DNA of 20,716 bases from CAZCBJ01 sp964496705 (GCA_964496705.1 CAZCBJ010000051.1:1-20716); one strand, 5' to 3'; positions 1-7,692 are shown, counted from the stretch's first letter. Program-made: numbers and translations. Notes: generated from the letters alone by a model not told the origin.

Positions 1-274
1 TCACCGTGAACCCCACCTGCTCCTCGGAGTAATCGATCAGCCTGTCTTCAATACCCAGCGTCTTGACCATCTCGATCAGGTAACGGTCGGCCCCGGTCAC
101 AAACTCGGCGCCCGGATCAATGGCATACCCCTGCCAATGAATAGTGATCATCCGCCCTCCCACCGAGCTGTCCGCTTCCAAAAGGTTCACCGTGTGCCCG
201 GCGCGGTGCAGGCGGTAAGCCGCCGTCAGCCCGGCAATCCCGCCGCCAATGACGATGATGTGTTTGCTGCCCAT
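1..274 (-). CDS. FAD-dependent amine oxidase / protoporphyrinogen-oxidase-like protein, N-terminal part
   Basis: Partial gene cut by the left edge; 91 codons are visible. The translation opens with a classic Rossmann dinucleotide-binding fold: a beta strand (HIIVIGGGIAG, Gly10, Gly12 and Gly15 as GxGxxG), an acidic residue closing the second strand (Glu33, ribose binding) and the GGRM segment (39-42) typical of amine oxidase, phytoene desaturase and HemY-like flavoproteins. It probably binds FAD non-covalently and oxidises an amine, carotenoid or porphyrin-type substrate; the substrate cannot be told from the N-terminus. The ATG at 274-272 is preceded by a good Shine-Dalgarno sequence (GGGAGG) about 7 nt upstream, which fixes the start. 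It is divergent from the MFS transporter at 433. The FAD-binding identity is solid; the subfamily is uncertain. Confidence 0.85.
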   Translation of the reverse strand, partial: MGSKHIIVIGGGIAGLTAAYRLHRAGHTVNLLEADSSVGGRMITIHWQGYAIDPGAEFVTGADRYLIEMVKTLGIEDRLIDYSEEQVGFTV

Positions 275-316
275 ATCTGCCTCCCAAAATATGTCTAATC
301 AAAATCAAGAAGTGGA

Positions 317-322
317 TATAAT
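317..322 (+). promoter_or_regulatory. Possible -10 element for the MFS/nitroreductase operon
   Basis: A perfect TATAAT lies in the divergent intergenic region about 110 nt before the MFS start. No convincing -35 hexamer stands 16-18 bp upstream, so this is only a candidate. The downstream leader is pyrimidine-rich (a CT run ending in eight T residues near 345-352). Confidence 0.3.
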
Positions 323-432
323 TATTTTACACCCACCTCTCTCTTTTTTTTCATCACATTTGGCAGCCATGAATCAACCCATACGCCTGCTGATCCTCTC
401 AACCAATCTCTCTCTGCTAATCATCGGAGTGT

Positions 433-1767
433 ATGAAGCACATGTCCCCCGCTGATCTCCCCAAACCGTCCAAACGCCGCTGGTACACCGTCTTTGCCCT
501 ATCGCTGGCCGCCTTCGTGGACAGCGGTGAAAACCAAACGCTGGCCATCCTGTGGCCGAAAATGTATCCCGCGCTGGGATTGGATGTCAGCCGCCTCGGA
601 CCAGTGCTGGGCATTGCCGACCTGATCCGCACACTCACCCTCCCTTTGTGGGGCTGGGCCGCTGACCGCTTTTCACGCAAGACGCTGCTGGTCTGGATCA
701 CCGGATTCTGGGGGCTGACCACCGCGCTGGTAGCCTTCGTCCAGGACCTGAATCAGCTCTTTCTGGTGCGCGTGATTGCCGCGCTGGGGCTGGGTGTGCT
801 CTGGCCAGCGGCCTTCTCGCTGATGAGCGATCTGTTCAGCAGCCGCGAGCGCGGGCGCGCCGCGGGTATCATGACCGCCGTCAGCTTCACCGGCACGCTG
901 GCCTCCTTCTTCGTCCTGCCCGCCCTGGCCGCCACAAGCCCTGAGGGCTGGCGCCTGGGTTTCATTCTGCTGGGCGGAATCAGCGCGCTGACCGGCGTGG
1001 TTTTCCTGTTCATCAGCGACCCTCCACGCGGCTCGGCTGAGCCGGAAATCACCGATGTGCTCGACTCTGAAACGGCTGCCCGCTATGCCTTTCGCATCGC
1101 CGACCTGCCCGCCATCGCGCGCATTTCCACCTGGTGGGTGCTGCTATTTCAGATTTCGGTGGACAACATCGCCATCGCAGTGCTGTACGGCTGGTCATTC
1201 ACCTGGCTGGACACACTCGGACTGGGCGATTCGGCTGCGATGGTCGTCGGGCTGCTCACCCTTGGCACCCTGTCCGGTCATCTGTTCTTCGGCTGGTTGG
1301 GTGATGCACTTGAGCGGCGTTACCCCCGGCGCGGACGGGCGGCCATGGCCCAGGTGGGGTTGGCTCTCTCCCTGCCGGCGTTGGCTGGTTTTATCTATTT
1401 CGGGAACAGGGGCATCCTGCCGCTGATGGTTTTCGGCTTGCTCAGCGGACTGGGGTTGAGCAGCGTGGACACCGGCGCGCGCTGGCCAATCGCCCAGGCC
1501 GTGCTGCGCCCCGAGCTGCGCGCCACCGGACGGGCCGCCCTGGATATGGCCACCGGCGCAGTCGGCTCGCTGGCCATGGCCTTCTCCGGCCTGGTGGTGA
1601 AGGCTCTGGGCGGCGACATCGCCGCCATGCTGATGCTGCTCATCCCCCTGCCCAAGCTGCTCAGCACCCTGCTGTGGATTCCCATTTTCCGCACCTACCC
1701 CCGCGACCGCGCCAACTTACACAACCTGCTGCTGGAACGGCGCGAGGAGATTCAAGCCAAATCTTGA
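433..1767 (+). CDS. MFS transporter (major facilitator superfamily)
   Basis: A 444-residue protein of standard MFS length. It has a short basic N-terminal tail (KPSKRR), then alternating hydrophobic segments consistent with about 12 transmembrane helices, and a hydrophilic charged central loop (roughly residues 195-225) between the two six-helix halves. Loop 2-3 carries a motif-A-like sequence (GWAADRFSRK), which supports the family call. It should act as a proton-coupled or facilitated importer or exporter in the cytoplasmic membrane; the substrate is unknown. The start is ambiguous: GGAG at 426-429 is only 3 nt from the ATG at 433 and 12 nt from the ATG at 442. A nitroreductase follows 30 bp downstream on the same strand, so the two are probably co-transcribed. 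Confidence 0.88.
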   Translation: MKHMSPADLPKPSKRRWYTVFALSLAAFVDSGENQTLAILWPKMYPALGLDVSRLGPVLGIADLIRTLTLPLWGWAADRFSRKTLLVWITGFWGLTTALVAFVQDLNQLFLVRVIAALGLGVLWPAAFSLMSDLFSSRERGRAAGIMTAVSFTGTLASFFVLPALAATSPEGWRLGFILLGGISALTGVVFLFISDPPRGSAEPEITDVLDSETAARYAFRIADLPAIARISTWWVLLFQISVDNIAIAVLYGWSFTWLDTLGLGDSAAMVVGLLTLGTLSGHLFFGWLGDALERRYPRRGRAAMAQVGLALSLPALAGFIYFGNRGILPLMVFGLLSGLGLSSVDTGARWPIAQAVLRPELRATGRAALDMATGAVGSLAMAFSGLVVKALGGDIAAMLMLLIPLPKLLSTLLWIPIFRTYPRDRANLHNLLLERREEIQAKS

Positions 1768-1797
1768 ACCAATACTCATTCCTGTAGTGGAGGATTC

Positions 1798-2283
1798 ATG
1801 GACATCCTGGAAGCCATCCAAAAACGACGCAGCGTGCGAGAATTCACTGGTGATTCCATCCCGCGCGAACATCTCGTCAGCATCATTGATGCCGGGCGCC
1901 TGGCGCCCAGCGGATACAACGACCAGCCATGGAATTTTATCGTCGTCACCGACCGCTCAGTGATCGCCCAGCTCAAAGAGGGCGTGGAGTGGATTGAACA
2001 AGCGGGCGCGGTGATTGCCGTGGTGCTCGACACTTCATCTGAGTTTTGGATTGAAGACGGCGCTGCAGCGGTCGAAAATATGCTCCTCGCCGCCACCGGT
2101 CTGGGCTACGGCACCTGCTGGCTGGAAGGGTTTACACAGACGCGTGAAGCCACCCTCAAGCGCATCCTGGATGTGCCTAAGGAGCTGCGACTGCTGACCA
2201 TCGTCCCGGTCGGCGTACCGGTCAGATGGCCTGCAAAAGAGAAAAAGCCGCTCGAATCAGTGCTGCACTGGGAACGCTGGTAA
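1798..2283 (+). CDS. Nitroreductase family protein (FMN-dependent)
   Basis: A 161-residue protein with the family signatures in order: RRSVR (residues 10-14, FMN phosphate contacts), APSGYNDQPW (36-45, the flavin-binding loop after helix 2), the EDGAAAVENMLLAA helix (87-100) and GYGTCWLEGF (103-112). It is shorter than NfsA/NfsB-type enzymes (about 215-240 residues) and matches the compact subgroup. Such enzymes reduce nitroaromatics, quinones or other electron-poor substrates with NAD(P)H, as cytoplasmic dimers. The ATG at 1798 has a strong ribosome-binding site (GGAGG, about 5 nt upstream). It lies just downstream of the MFS gene, so an import/export plus reduction pair is plausible but not shown. 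Confidence 0.88.
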   Translation: MDILEAIQKRRSVREFTGDSIPREHLVSIIDAGRLAPSGYNDQPWNFIVVTDRSVIAQLKEGVEWIEQAGAVIAVVLDTSSEFWIEDGAAAVENMLLAATGLGYGTCWLEGFTQTREATLKRILDVPKELRLLTIVPVGVPVRWPAKEKKPLESVLHWERW

Positions 2284-2301
2284 AAACAGTTCGCGCACAG
2301 T

Positions 2302-2586
2302 ATTGTGTCAACAAAGTTCTGCCCAAAAAAAGCCCGGAGTCCCATCAGTCGCTGCGCTCCTTCAGTGAATCACCCCGCGTGAATCCCTGAGCGCAGCGAA
2401 GGGTCTCGCCCCCGCCCGGCAGTCTCTTCCCGCAAAAATGCTTCGCGATCGCTTTGAGGCGCTGCGCAAGAGAATTTCTGGTCAAATCCGCTCAGGGAAT
2501 CACCCCGCGTGAGTCCCTGAAGGAGCCGCCCTGCGGCGACTGAAGGGACTGCGGACTTATTTTTGGCAGAACATAGTTGACACAAT
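2302..2586. repeat. Inverted-repeat, MITE-like non-coding element
   Basis: Two long imperfect inverted arms (2302-2391 and 2491-2586) flank a 99-bp core. The outer ends are identical for 11 bp (ATTGTGTCAAC), and the arms stay clearly alignable by eye to CCCTGAG at their inner ends, with one 6-bp indel. Each arm also holds its own small palindrome around CACCCCGCG (near 2365-2391 and 2494-2518). No transposase or credible ORF is present. It sits between convergent genes (nitroreductase ending 2283, MFS ending 2608). The terminal repeats suggest a non-autonomous mobile element or large REP-like repeat; a target-site duplication is not evident. Confidence 0.7.
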
Positions 2587-2607
2587 CCTCAGCGGCGGCC
2601 AAATATG

Positions 2608-3786
2608 TCAGCGCCGCCGCAAGCGCAGCAGCACCAGTGCCGCGCCGGCGGTGAGCAGCGCGAAGACCAGGTTGAGGCCGAAGCCCAGGCGGATGCCGAG
2701 CAGATCGCTGAAAATGCCCACCAGCCAGGGGCCGAGGATGCCGCCCAGCCCGGCGAAGGTGAACAGCAGGCCGAGGATGGTGTTGAGATTTTGCTGGTGG
2801 GTGTCGGACACCGAGGCGGTGAGGGTGGGGAAGATGATCGAGAGGAAGAAGCCGCTCAGCGGGAGCAGGACGGCCAGGGCGGGCGGGCCGAAGATGCCCA
2901 GCGCAATGCACAACCCGGCGCCCAACGCTGCCAGCAGGATGGCCTTGAGATAACCGAGGCGTTCAATGAAGAAGCTGCCCACGAAGCGCCCGGCCATGAT
3001 CAGCCCAAAAAAGAGCGCGAGCGCCCCGGTGCTGCGCGCCACATTTTCGGCGCGCACCTTTTGAAGGAATTCCACCATCCAGGAGGCGATGCCCAGCTCG
3101 ACAGCCACGTAGAGCGCGATGGCGGCGTAATACCAGAGCATCTCGCCGGTGAAGGCGCTGCGGCCGATGCGCTTGAAATCGATCTTCTCACTGGCGGCGG
3201 CGTCGCGGGCGGGAAAGCGCGCCAGGGCGAAACCGAGGATCATCACCCCCACCAGCGCCAAATCCCAGCGGTACACGCTGCGCCAGGCGACACCTGCGGC
3301 GAGCAGCCAGCCGGCAAACAGCGGAGCGACCATCGAGCCCAGGCCGTGCAGCACCGCCATCAGGTTGAGATAGCGCCCCTTGCGCGCGGCGTGCAGGCGG
3401 ACGATCAGGGCGTTGCAGCCCAGCTCGATCGAGCCGAGACCGAAGCCGATCAGCGCGGCGGAGACAATCAGCAGCCCCAGCGCGCCGAAACTGGTGAACC
3501 CGGCCACGCCCAGCCCCAGGCTGACCCCGGCCAGCAACAGCACTGCGCGGTGGCCAAGGGCGTCGGCGAGAATGCCGGTGGTCAGCGTGGCGGCCATGAA
3601 GCCGAGGTAGATGGCGAAGAGCATCGTCCCGCCCAGCGAATAGTTGAGCCGCAGGTCGCGCAGCAGCTCAGGCAGCACCGGGCCTTTGAGGTTGTCGCTG
3701 AAACCGAAGACGAAGAAAGCAAAGAAAGCCGCCGCGGTGAGCAGTGCCACAGCGGTGCGTGAGGGGGATGAAGGGTGAGGGGGCAT
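2608..3786 (-). CDS. MFS transporter, FHS/FucP-like
   Basis: A 392-residue, very hydrophobic protein with about 12 predicted helices. An MFS motif-A variant lies in loop 2-3 (GILADALGHRAVLL, near residues 70-83), and the polar loop between halves (RFPARDAAASEKIDFKR) separates two six-helix bundles. The pattern GFSDNLKGPVLPELL with N(A)LIVRLHAARKGRYLNLMAVLHGLGS resembles the FHS (fucose/hexose symporter-like) branch, but the substrate cannot be assigned. The coding region is noticeably more GC-rich than its neighbours. The ATG at 3786 has no Shine-Dalgarno sequence, and a TATAAT on the minus strand ends about 10 nt upstream, so the mRNA may be leaderless. It converges on the nitroreductase gene, with the inverted-repeat element between. 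Confidence 0.85.
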   Translation of the reverse strand: MPPHPSSPSRTAVALLTAAAFFAFFVFGFSDNLKGPVLPELLRDLRLNYSLGGTMLFAIYLGFMAATLTTGILADALGHRAVLLLAGVSLGLGVAGFTSFGALGLLIVSAALIGFGLGSIELGCNALIVRLHAARKGRYLNLMAVLHGLGSMVAPLFAGWLLAAGVAWRSVYRWDLALVGVMILGFALARFPARDAAASEKIDFKRIGRSAFTGEMLWYYAAIALYVAVELGIASWMVEFLQKVRAENVARSTGALALFFGLIMAGRFVGSFFIERLGYLKAILLAALGAGLCIALGIFGPPALAVLLPLSGFFLSIIFPTLTASVSDTHQQNLNTILGLLFTFAGLGGILGPWLVGIFSDLLGIRLGFGLNLVFALLTAGAALVLLRLRRR

Positions 3787-3796
3787 ATAAGGTCGA

Positions 3797-3826
3797 ATTA
3801 TACCCCGCCCTGGCGCGGACTGCGAA
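3797..3826 (-). promoter_or_regulatory. Candidate promoter of the FHS-like MFS gene
   Basis: On the minus strand a perfect TATAAT (3802-3797) is preceded, after 18 bp, by TTCGCA (3826-3821), a weak -35. Transcription would start near 3790, giving only a few nucleotides before the ATG at 3786. Together with the missing ribosome-binding site, this points to a leaderless or near-leaderless transcript. Confidence 0.45.
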
Positions 3827-3901
3827 CAGGCTGCATGGGGAAAACCTCTGGCCGAATAGAAGCAGCTTCCTTCCCCCCGAAAAGCCGCGCCTTCCCCGGC
3901 C

Positions 3902-4048
3902 TCACAGCAACTGATCGAGAAGATCGATCATCTGTCGGTCGCCATTGGCGGGCGGTTTCCAGTCCACCCGCACCACCTCCAGCCCCTGATCTTCCAGGCT
4001 CGCGGCAAAATTATCCAATCCCAATTCCAGATATATGTTGAGGCCAGA
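3902..4048 (-). pseudogene. Remnant of an FdrA / DUF1116-type protein (C-terminal fragment)
   Basis: The minus frame from 4048 to the stop at 3904-3902 reads LELGLDNFAASLEDQG, then LEVVRVDWKPPANGD and an IDLLDQLL tail. The signature N(V/I)GL-F-A-L-QG-VV-VDWxPPA-G is, from memory, typical of FdrA-like acyl-CoA synthetase-type and YlbE/DUF1116 proteins. The frame is closed upstream by a TGA at 4051-4049 and has no start codon, so only about 48 codons survive. This looks like the decayed 3' end of a larger gene lost before or when the adjacent genes came together. Composition and codon use look protein-like; the family assignment is tentative. Confidence 0.5.
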
Positions 4049-4088
4049 TCACACCTGCGGATGCTGCATACTCCGCGCGGATAACAAG

Positions 4089-4117
4089 TTGACCTCGAAT
4101 AACAAACACCGTATAGG
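4089..4117 (+). promoter_or_regulatory. Candidate promoter of the lipoprotein hydrolase gene
   Basis: TTGACC (4089-4094) and TATAGG (4112-4117) are separated by exactly 17 bp. This is a good sigma-70-type arrangement, placing the start of transcription near 4124 and leaving a leader of about 60 nt before the ATG at 4186. Confidence 0.5.
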
Positions 4118-4185
4118 CGACAAAAAGAGTAAAATAAAGCACCAGCCTACAAAAACACGAAATTGTCCTGTTGATCGGAGCATAG

Positions 4186-5310
4186 ATGTCCTGGAAATGC
4201 GGTGTCTTCTGCATCTTCTTGCTGATCTCCTTCATCCTCACCGCTTGCCAGGCTTCACCTTCAGCTCAGGCAACCCCAATTCCGCCCGCTGACACACCCT
4301 TCCGGGATGAGCAGATCGAATTTCCCAGCAGCGATATTCGCCTCGCCGGCACGCTGAGCCTGCCTGAAGCCGCCGGCTCCCACCCCGCCGTGATCCTGAT
4401 CTCCGGCAGCGGCAGACAGACGCGGGATGGTGAGCCGCTGATGCACGGACTGCGCGTTCTGGCCGATTACCTTGCCCATCGCGGCATCGCCGTGCTGCGG
4501 TACGATGACCGCGGCTCGGGCATGTCTGGCGGCGGTTCACCCAACGATACCACTGAGACTTTCGCCGGAGACGCTTTCGCCGCCGTGCAATACTTGAAAA
4601 CCCGCCCGGAAATTGATCCGAAGAAAATTGGATTGATCGGACACAGCGAAGGCGGAATCATTGCACCCATGGTGGCGGCCCGCACGACGGATGTGGCTTT
4701 CATTGTGATGCTCGCCGGGCCGGTCGTACCGGGCGCCGAGACGCTCATGGACCAGATGCGCATCATGATCGAGGACAACACCCAAAGCGTGGAAAATATT
4801 GAGCCGGCCAAACAGGCCTGGCGTAAGGTATTCGAAGCCATTGCCAACGGTCAAGACCTGGAGGCTGCCAAGAAAGACATGGAAGGGGTTTATCGGGATA
4901 TCATCCTGGCCCTGCCTGAGGATGAACAGGCGGCCTGGGGGGATGTCGACAGGTATGTGCGGGATTCGGTCGAAAGCCAGGTGGCAACCTTTGCCAACGA
5001 TCCGGCCATGCGTTACATTATCCGTTACAACCCGGCTCCTACCCTTCAACAGGTGAAGGTGCCCGTCCTGGCCTTGTATGGCGAATTGGATAGACAGGTT
5101 TTGCCCGAATCGAACAGCGCCGCAGCGCGCAGCGCATTGGAAGCGGGCCATAATCCAGATTACACCATCCGGATTATTCCCCAGGCCAATCACCTTTTTC
5201 AGAGCGCTGTCACCGGGAAAACGGATGAATATTCTGCGCTCAAGAAGGAATTTACGCCCGGTTTTCTCGAAACGATCTACAACTGGATTTCAGCGCACAA
5301 CCGAAAATAA
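4186..5310 (+). CDS. Alpha/beta hydrolase lipoprotein
   Basis: A 374-residue secreted hydrolase. The N-terminus is a lipoprotein signal (basic start, hydrophobic 7-19, lipobox LTAC with Cys21), followed by a short Ser/Ala/Pro linker. The alpha/beta-hydrolase core shows an oxyanion-loop strand (VILISGSG, 69-76), the YDDRGSGMS segment (106-114), the nucleophile elbow GHSEG (Ser154), the acid LYGELD (Asp302) and the catalytic His336 (PQANHLF). A helical cap occupies roughly 185-275. This matches the dienelactone-hydrolase/esterase-like group that acts on short esters or peptides outside the cytoplasmic membrane; the substrate is unknown. GGAG sits 5 nt before the ATG at 4186. It converges on the gene ending at 5515. 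Confidence 0.88.
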   Translation: MSWKCGVFCIFLLISFILTACQASPSAQATPIPPADTPFRDEQIEFPSSDIRLAGTLSLPEAAGSHPAVILISGSGRQTRDGEPLMHGLRVLADYLAHRGIAVLRYDDRGSGMSGGGSPNDTTETFAGDAFAAVQYLKTRPEIDPKKIGLIGHSEGGIIAPMVAARTTDVAFIVMLAGPVVPGAETLMDQMRIMIEDNTQSVENIEPAKQAWRKVFEAIANGQDLEAAKKDMEGVYRDIILALPEDEQAAWGDVDRYVRDSVESQVATFANDPAMRYIIRYNPAPTLQQVKVPVLALYGELDRQVLPESNSAAARSALEAGHNPDYTIRIIPQANHLFQSAVTGKTDEYSALKKEFTPGFLETIYNWISAHNRK

Positions 5311-5312
5311 AG

Positions 5313-5329
5313 CCATCGGCCTGCGATGG
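5313..5329 (+). terminator. Weak hairpin after the hydrolase gene
   Basis: CCATCG and CGATGG form a perfect 6-bp stem around a 5-nt loop starting two bases after the stop codon. An A/T-rich stretch follows but there is no real T tract, so termination is only a possibility. Confidence 0.3.
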
Positions 5330-5397
5330 AATATGTAAATACAGCAGGAAACGATGAAGAAGAAACGATGGGATATCCCTCAACAGACCGTGTCATA

Positions 5398-5423
5398 GGG
5401 GCGGGGATGCGGGGCGGATTGGG
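5398..5423 (+). other. Potential G-quadruplex motif
   Basis: Four G runs (four, four, four and three G residues) are separated by loops of 1, 4 and 6 nt. The motif lies in the 204-bp gap between convergent genes, on the strand that reads through from the hydrolase gene. It fits the usual G4 pattern; function is unknown. Confidence 0.45.
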
Positions 5424-5514
5424 CGGCTAATGCCAAACAATAGTTGCATGGGACGCAGGTGATCGCACAAAACGCAGTAAACAGGTCCAATATTCCGTGC
5501 CTTGACCTGCCAGC

Positions 5515-7692
5515 CTACCCAAGACGGGTTCGGTGGATACCCTGGCCTGGTACAATATCCATTTGCAGGGTTGTGTTGCCAATCCTCAGCCGGTCGCCTG
5601 GATTAAGCCAGGCTGAGCGCTGGATGTGCATTTCATTCACAAAAGTCCCGCCGGGGCTGCCCAGGTCGGTCACGATACAACCCTGGGATGTCTGTTGGAT
5701 TTGGGAGTGAAACGGGGCAACCCATGGGTCGTTGAGTTGAATCTCGTTTTGGGGAGCGCTTCCCAGACGAGCGAACATTCCCGGAAGGAATCTTTTGCCG
5801 GCATCCGGCCCGCTCAGCGCAGTCAACTGCCAGGGCTGCAGGCTGGCAGGCGGCTGATTGGGAGCCGGAGCAGACTGCGGGAGGTGTGCGCTGGGCGAAT
5901 TGCGCGGCTTTCGCAGCCAAAAGACCAGGACAGCGGTCAGGCTGCCCGTCACCAACAGTCCACACAAGCCCGCCAGGCTGACAATCAACCAAACAGGCAG
6001 GGGAAAAGGGGCCTTGTTGTTCGCCTGTTCGCCTTCTCCAAGAGCAGGCTGCGCTTCTATCCAGGCCTGGTCTGCTGTTGTGGCAATCGTCGGGGCAATC
6101 TCTGCCGCATTCGTTCCGGTAGAAGCCAATGCTGCGCCAATTTCCGCGGTTCTTGTTTGATAAAAATTTCCCGCGCCGACGGCAAAATCGTACTGGTATA
6201 CCGGGCCGGTGTTCTCCGGGTCGAACAATGAGACGAATACCCGCGCCTGGCCTGCGTCTGTGCCATACATCACCAGCCGGTAGTTGCTATTGGATGGATA
6301 CTCTACTTCGGTCCAGTAATGCCCATCCACCTGCAAAAACCGCCGAAAAGAGATATCGGGCAGTTCGTCCACCCAAACGCCTTCTTTGACCCCGAAAGAA
6401 TGACCGGCGTCATCGGTCATATAGACCTCCAGCGGGCTGTTGACGCTGACCGTGACGTTTTGCTTGAGCTTGCGCATCGTCTGCACTACCCAGGCCTTGC
6501 GTGTCACCGGCGCCATTTTCTTGAGCCAGTCTTGCTTGTCAGCGGGCAGGGTGCGGATAAAGTCATTTTCTGTGGCGGTCAGTTTTAATTCACCCGGAGG
6601 AGCATAAGCGCCGCCAACCGTTGGGTATTGAGCCTGTTTCTCGTAATCGCTGCTGCCGCGGATGCCATGCTGCGACCCAGCACTGAACTGCAAAGACCAA
6701 TCCTGAATGGTGTACATTTCAGGGGTTTGGGTGATCCACGGGTCCAGCACCAGCCCGGTTTCGGTCCAGGTCGTGCCTGTGGGATAAATAACCACTGCCT
6801 GGTGACCTCCCCACAACGATTCAATCGGACCATAGTCCCAATCATCCAGCCAGGCGCTAATGCAGGGGTCAGGATCATACTTGATCTCGGTGAGCAATTG
6901 CAGCACCTTAGCTTGGTAACTGCCACAAACATACTCTTCATATTCCTTGTACCACACCGAGAGCAGGTTGTTTTTGTTGCCAGAATCGGTCAGTCCCTTC
7001 GGAATTTGCGTAGAATAGCGGCCTAATATCAGGTTCAGTTTCGCTTCGGCAGACAGAGAAGCACAGGCAGCCGGGGTCGGGGTGACTGTGGGGGTGGCCT
7101 GCTGTTCTGGTGTTTCGGAAGCGGCTGGGGCTTCACAAACCCACTGGTAGTTATAAAAAACGCTCCCGCCTACTCCGCCGCCATCGCCATGTGCGGTGAT
7201 GGTGAGTGTTTCACCAACGTTCTGCCCGGCAGGAACCACCCAATTGCCTGATTTGGACACCGAGCCATCCGGCTCTTTGGAAACGATGATTTTCTTCTGC
7301 TCAGCCAGGATGCGAGTGATTCCCGCCACGATGGAGGTGTTCACCCCGGCAGTCAGGGACGTGCACGCCGGGCTGCCTTCCAGGCTCCAGGCGGCGCTGA
7401 CATCAAAAGACAGGGTCTCGCCAGGAGAGAGAACGCCTGGGGGAGTCGTCCAGGTATGCATGGTGTGGAAGGTCGGATCACTGCACCCCATGTTCCCGCC
7501 ATGCCGATAAGATGTCTCGATCGTGTTCCAGTTCCTGGCAACCGAGACGCCTTCCCTCCCGCCGCCTGCCAGCGACTCCTTCTCGCTGACCAACTGCCAA
7601 TTACAAACAAGTTGGCCCTGCATCGGAACACTGTCTTGGCCGTTCACGGCCAGGAAACACAATGCTAGCAGAATCCTAAAAAGACTTGACAT
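5515..7692 (-). CDS. Membrane-anchored transglutaminase-like protein with C-terminal FHA domain
   Basis: A 725-residue protein. Residues 1-18 form a signal peptide or membrane entry segment. Residues about 25-186 are a Cys-containing, beta-rich extracellular region, followed by a TP-rich linker (187-210). A region with a transglutaminase/papain-like catalytic pattern follows: Cys256 (YVCGSYQAKVLQLL), His297 (GGHQAVVIYP) and Asp317 (LVLDPW). A second beta-rich region spans about 410-515. One transmembrane helix (about 565-592) ends in RKPRN, which places the tail in the cytoplasm. A Pro-rich linker leads to an FHA domain (about 621-715) with GGTFVN (681-686) and His662 conserved, but the usual Arg is Ser645 and the SxxH Ser is Ala659. 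It is divergent from the MalT-like regulator gene. The start lacks a clear ribosome-binding site. Domain calls are by motif; catalytic activity is inferred only. Confidence 0.8.
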   Translation of the reverse strand: MSSLFRILLALCFLAVNGQDSVPMQGQLVCNWQLVSEKESLAGGGREGVSVARNWNTIETSYRHGGNMGCSDPTFHTMHTWTTPPGVLSPGETLSFDVSAAWSLEGSPACTSLTAGVNTSIVAGITRILAEQKKIIVSKEPDGSVSKSGNWVVPAGQNVGETLTITAHGDGGGVGGSVFYNYQWVCEAPAASETPEQQATPTVTPTPAACASLSAEAKLNLILGRYSTQIPKGLTDSGNKNNLLSVWYKEYEEYVCGSYQAKVLQLLTEIKYDPDPCISAWLDDWDYGPIESLWGGHQAVVIYPTGTTWTETGLVLDPWITQTPEMYTIQDWSLQFSAGSQHGIRGSSDYEKQAQYPTVGGAYAPPGELKLTATENDFIRTLPADKQDWLKKMAPVTRKAWVVQTMRKLKQNVTVSVNSPLEVYMTDDAGHSFGVKEGVWVDELPDISFRRFLQVDGHYWTEVEYPSNSNYRLVMYGTDAGQARVFVSLFDPENTGPVYQYDFAVGAGNFYQTRTAEIGAALASTGTNAAEIAPTIATTADQAWIEAQPALGEGEQANNKAPFPLPVWLIVSLAGLCGLLVTGSLTAVLVFWLRKPRNSPSAHLPQSAPAPNQPPASLQPWQLTALSGPDAGKRFLPGMFARLGSAPQNEIQLNDPWVAPFHSQIQQTSQGCIVTDLGSPGGTFVNEMHIQRSAWLNPGDRLRIGNTTLQMDIVPGQGIHRTRLG

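Noticed and set aside
2367..2518. Repeated GAATCACCCCGCGTGA motif as a two-unit CRISPR-like array
   Set aside because: Only two copies exist, and they are the inner parts of a single inverted-repeat element, with no cas genes.
2605..3762. Long plus-strand open frame of 385 codons opposite the FHS-like MFS gene
   Set aside because: Its Glu/Gln/Ala/Gly-rich translation has no domain character, and it is exactly antisense to a clear 12-helix transporter in GC-rich DNA, which creates spurious open frames.
4537..5193. Minus-strand open frame of 218 codons inside the hydrolase gene
   Set aside because: It lies antisense to a hydrolase with an intact catalytic triad and shows no recognisable domain or ribosome-binding site.
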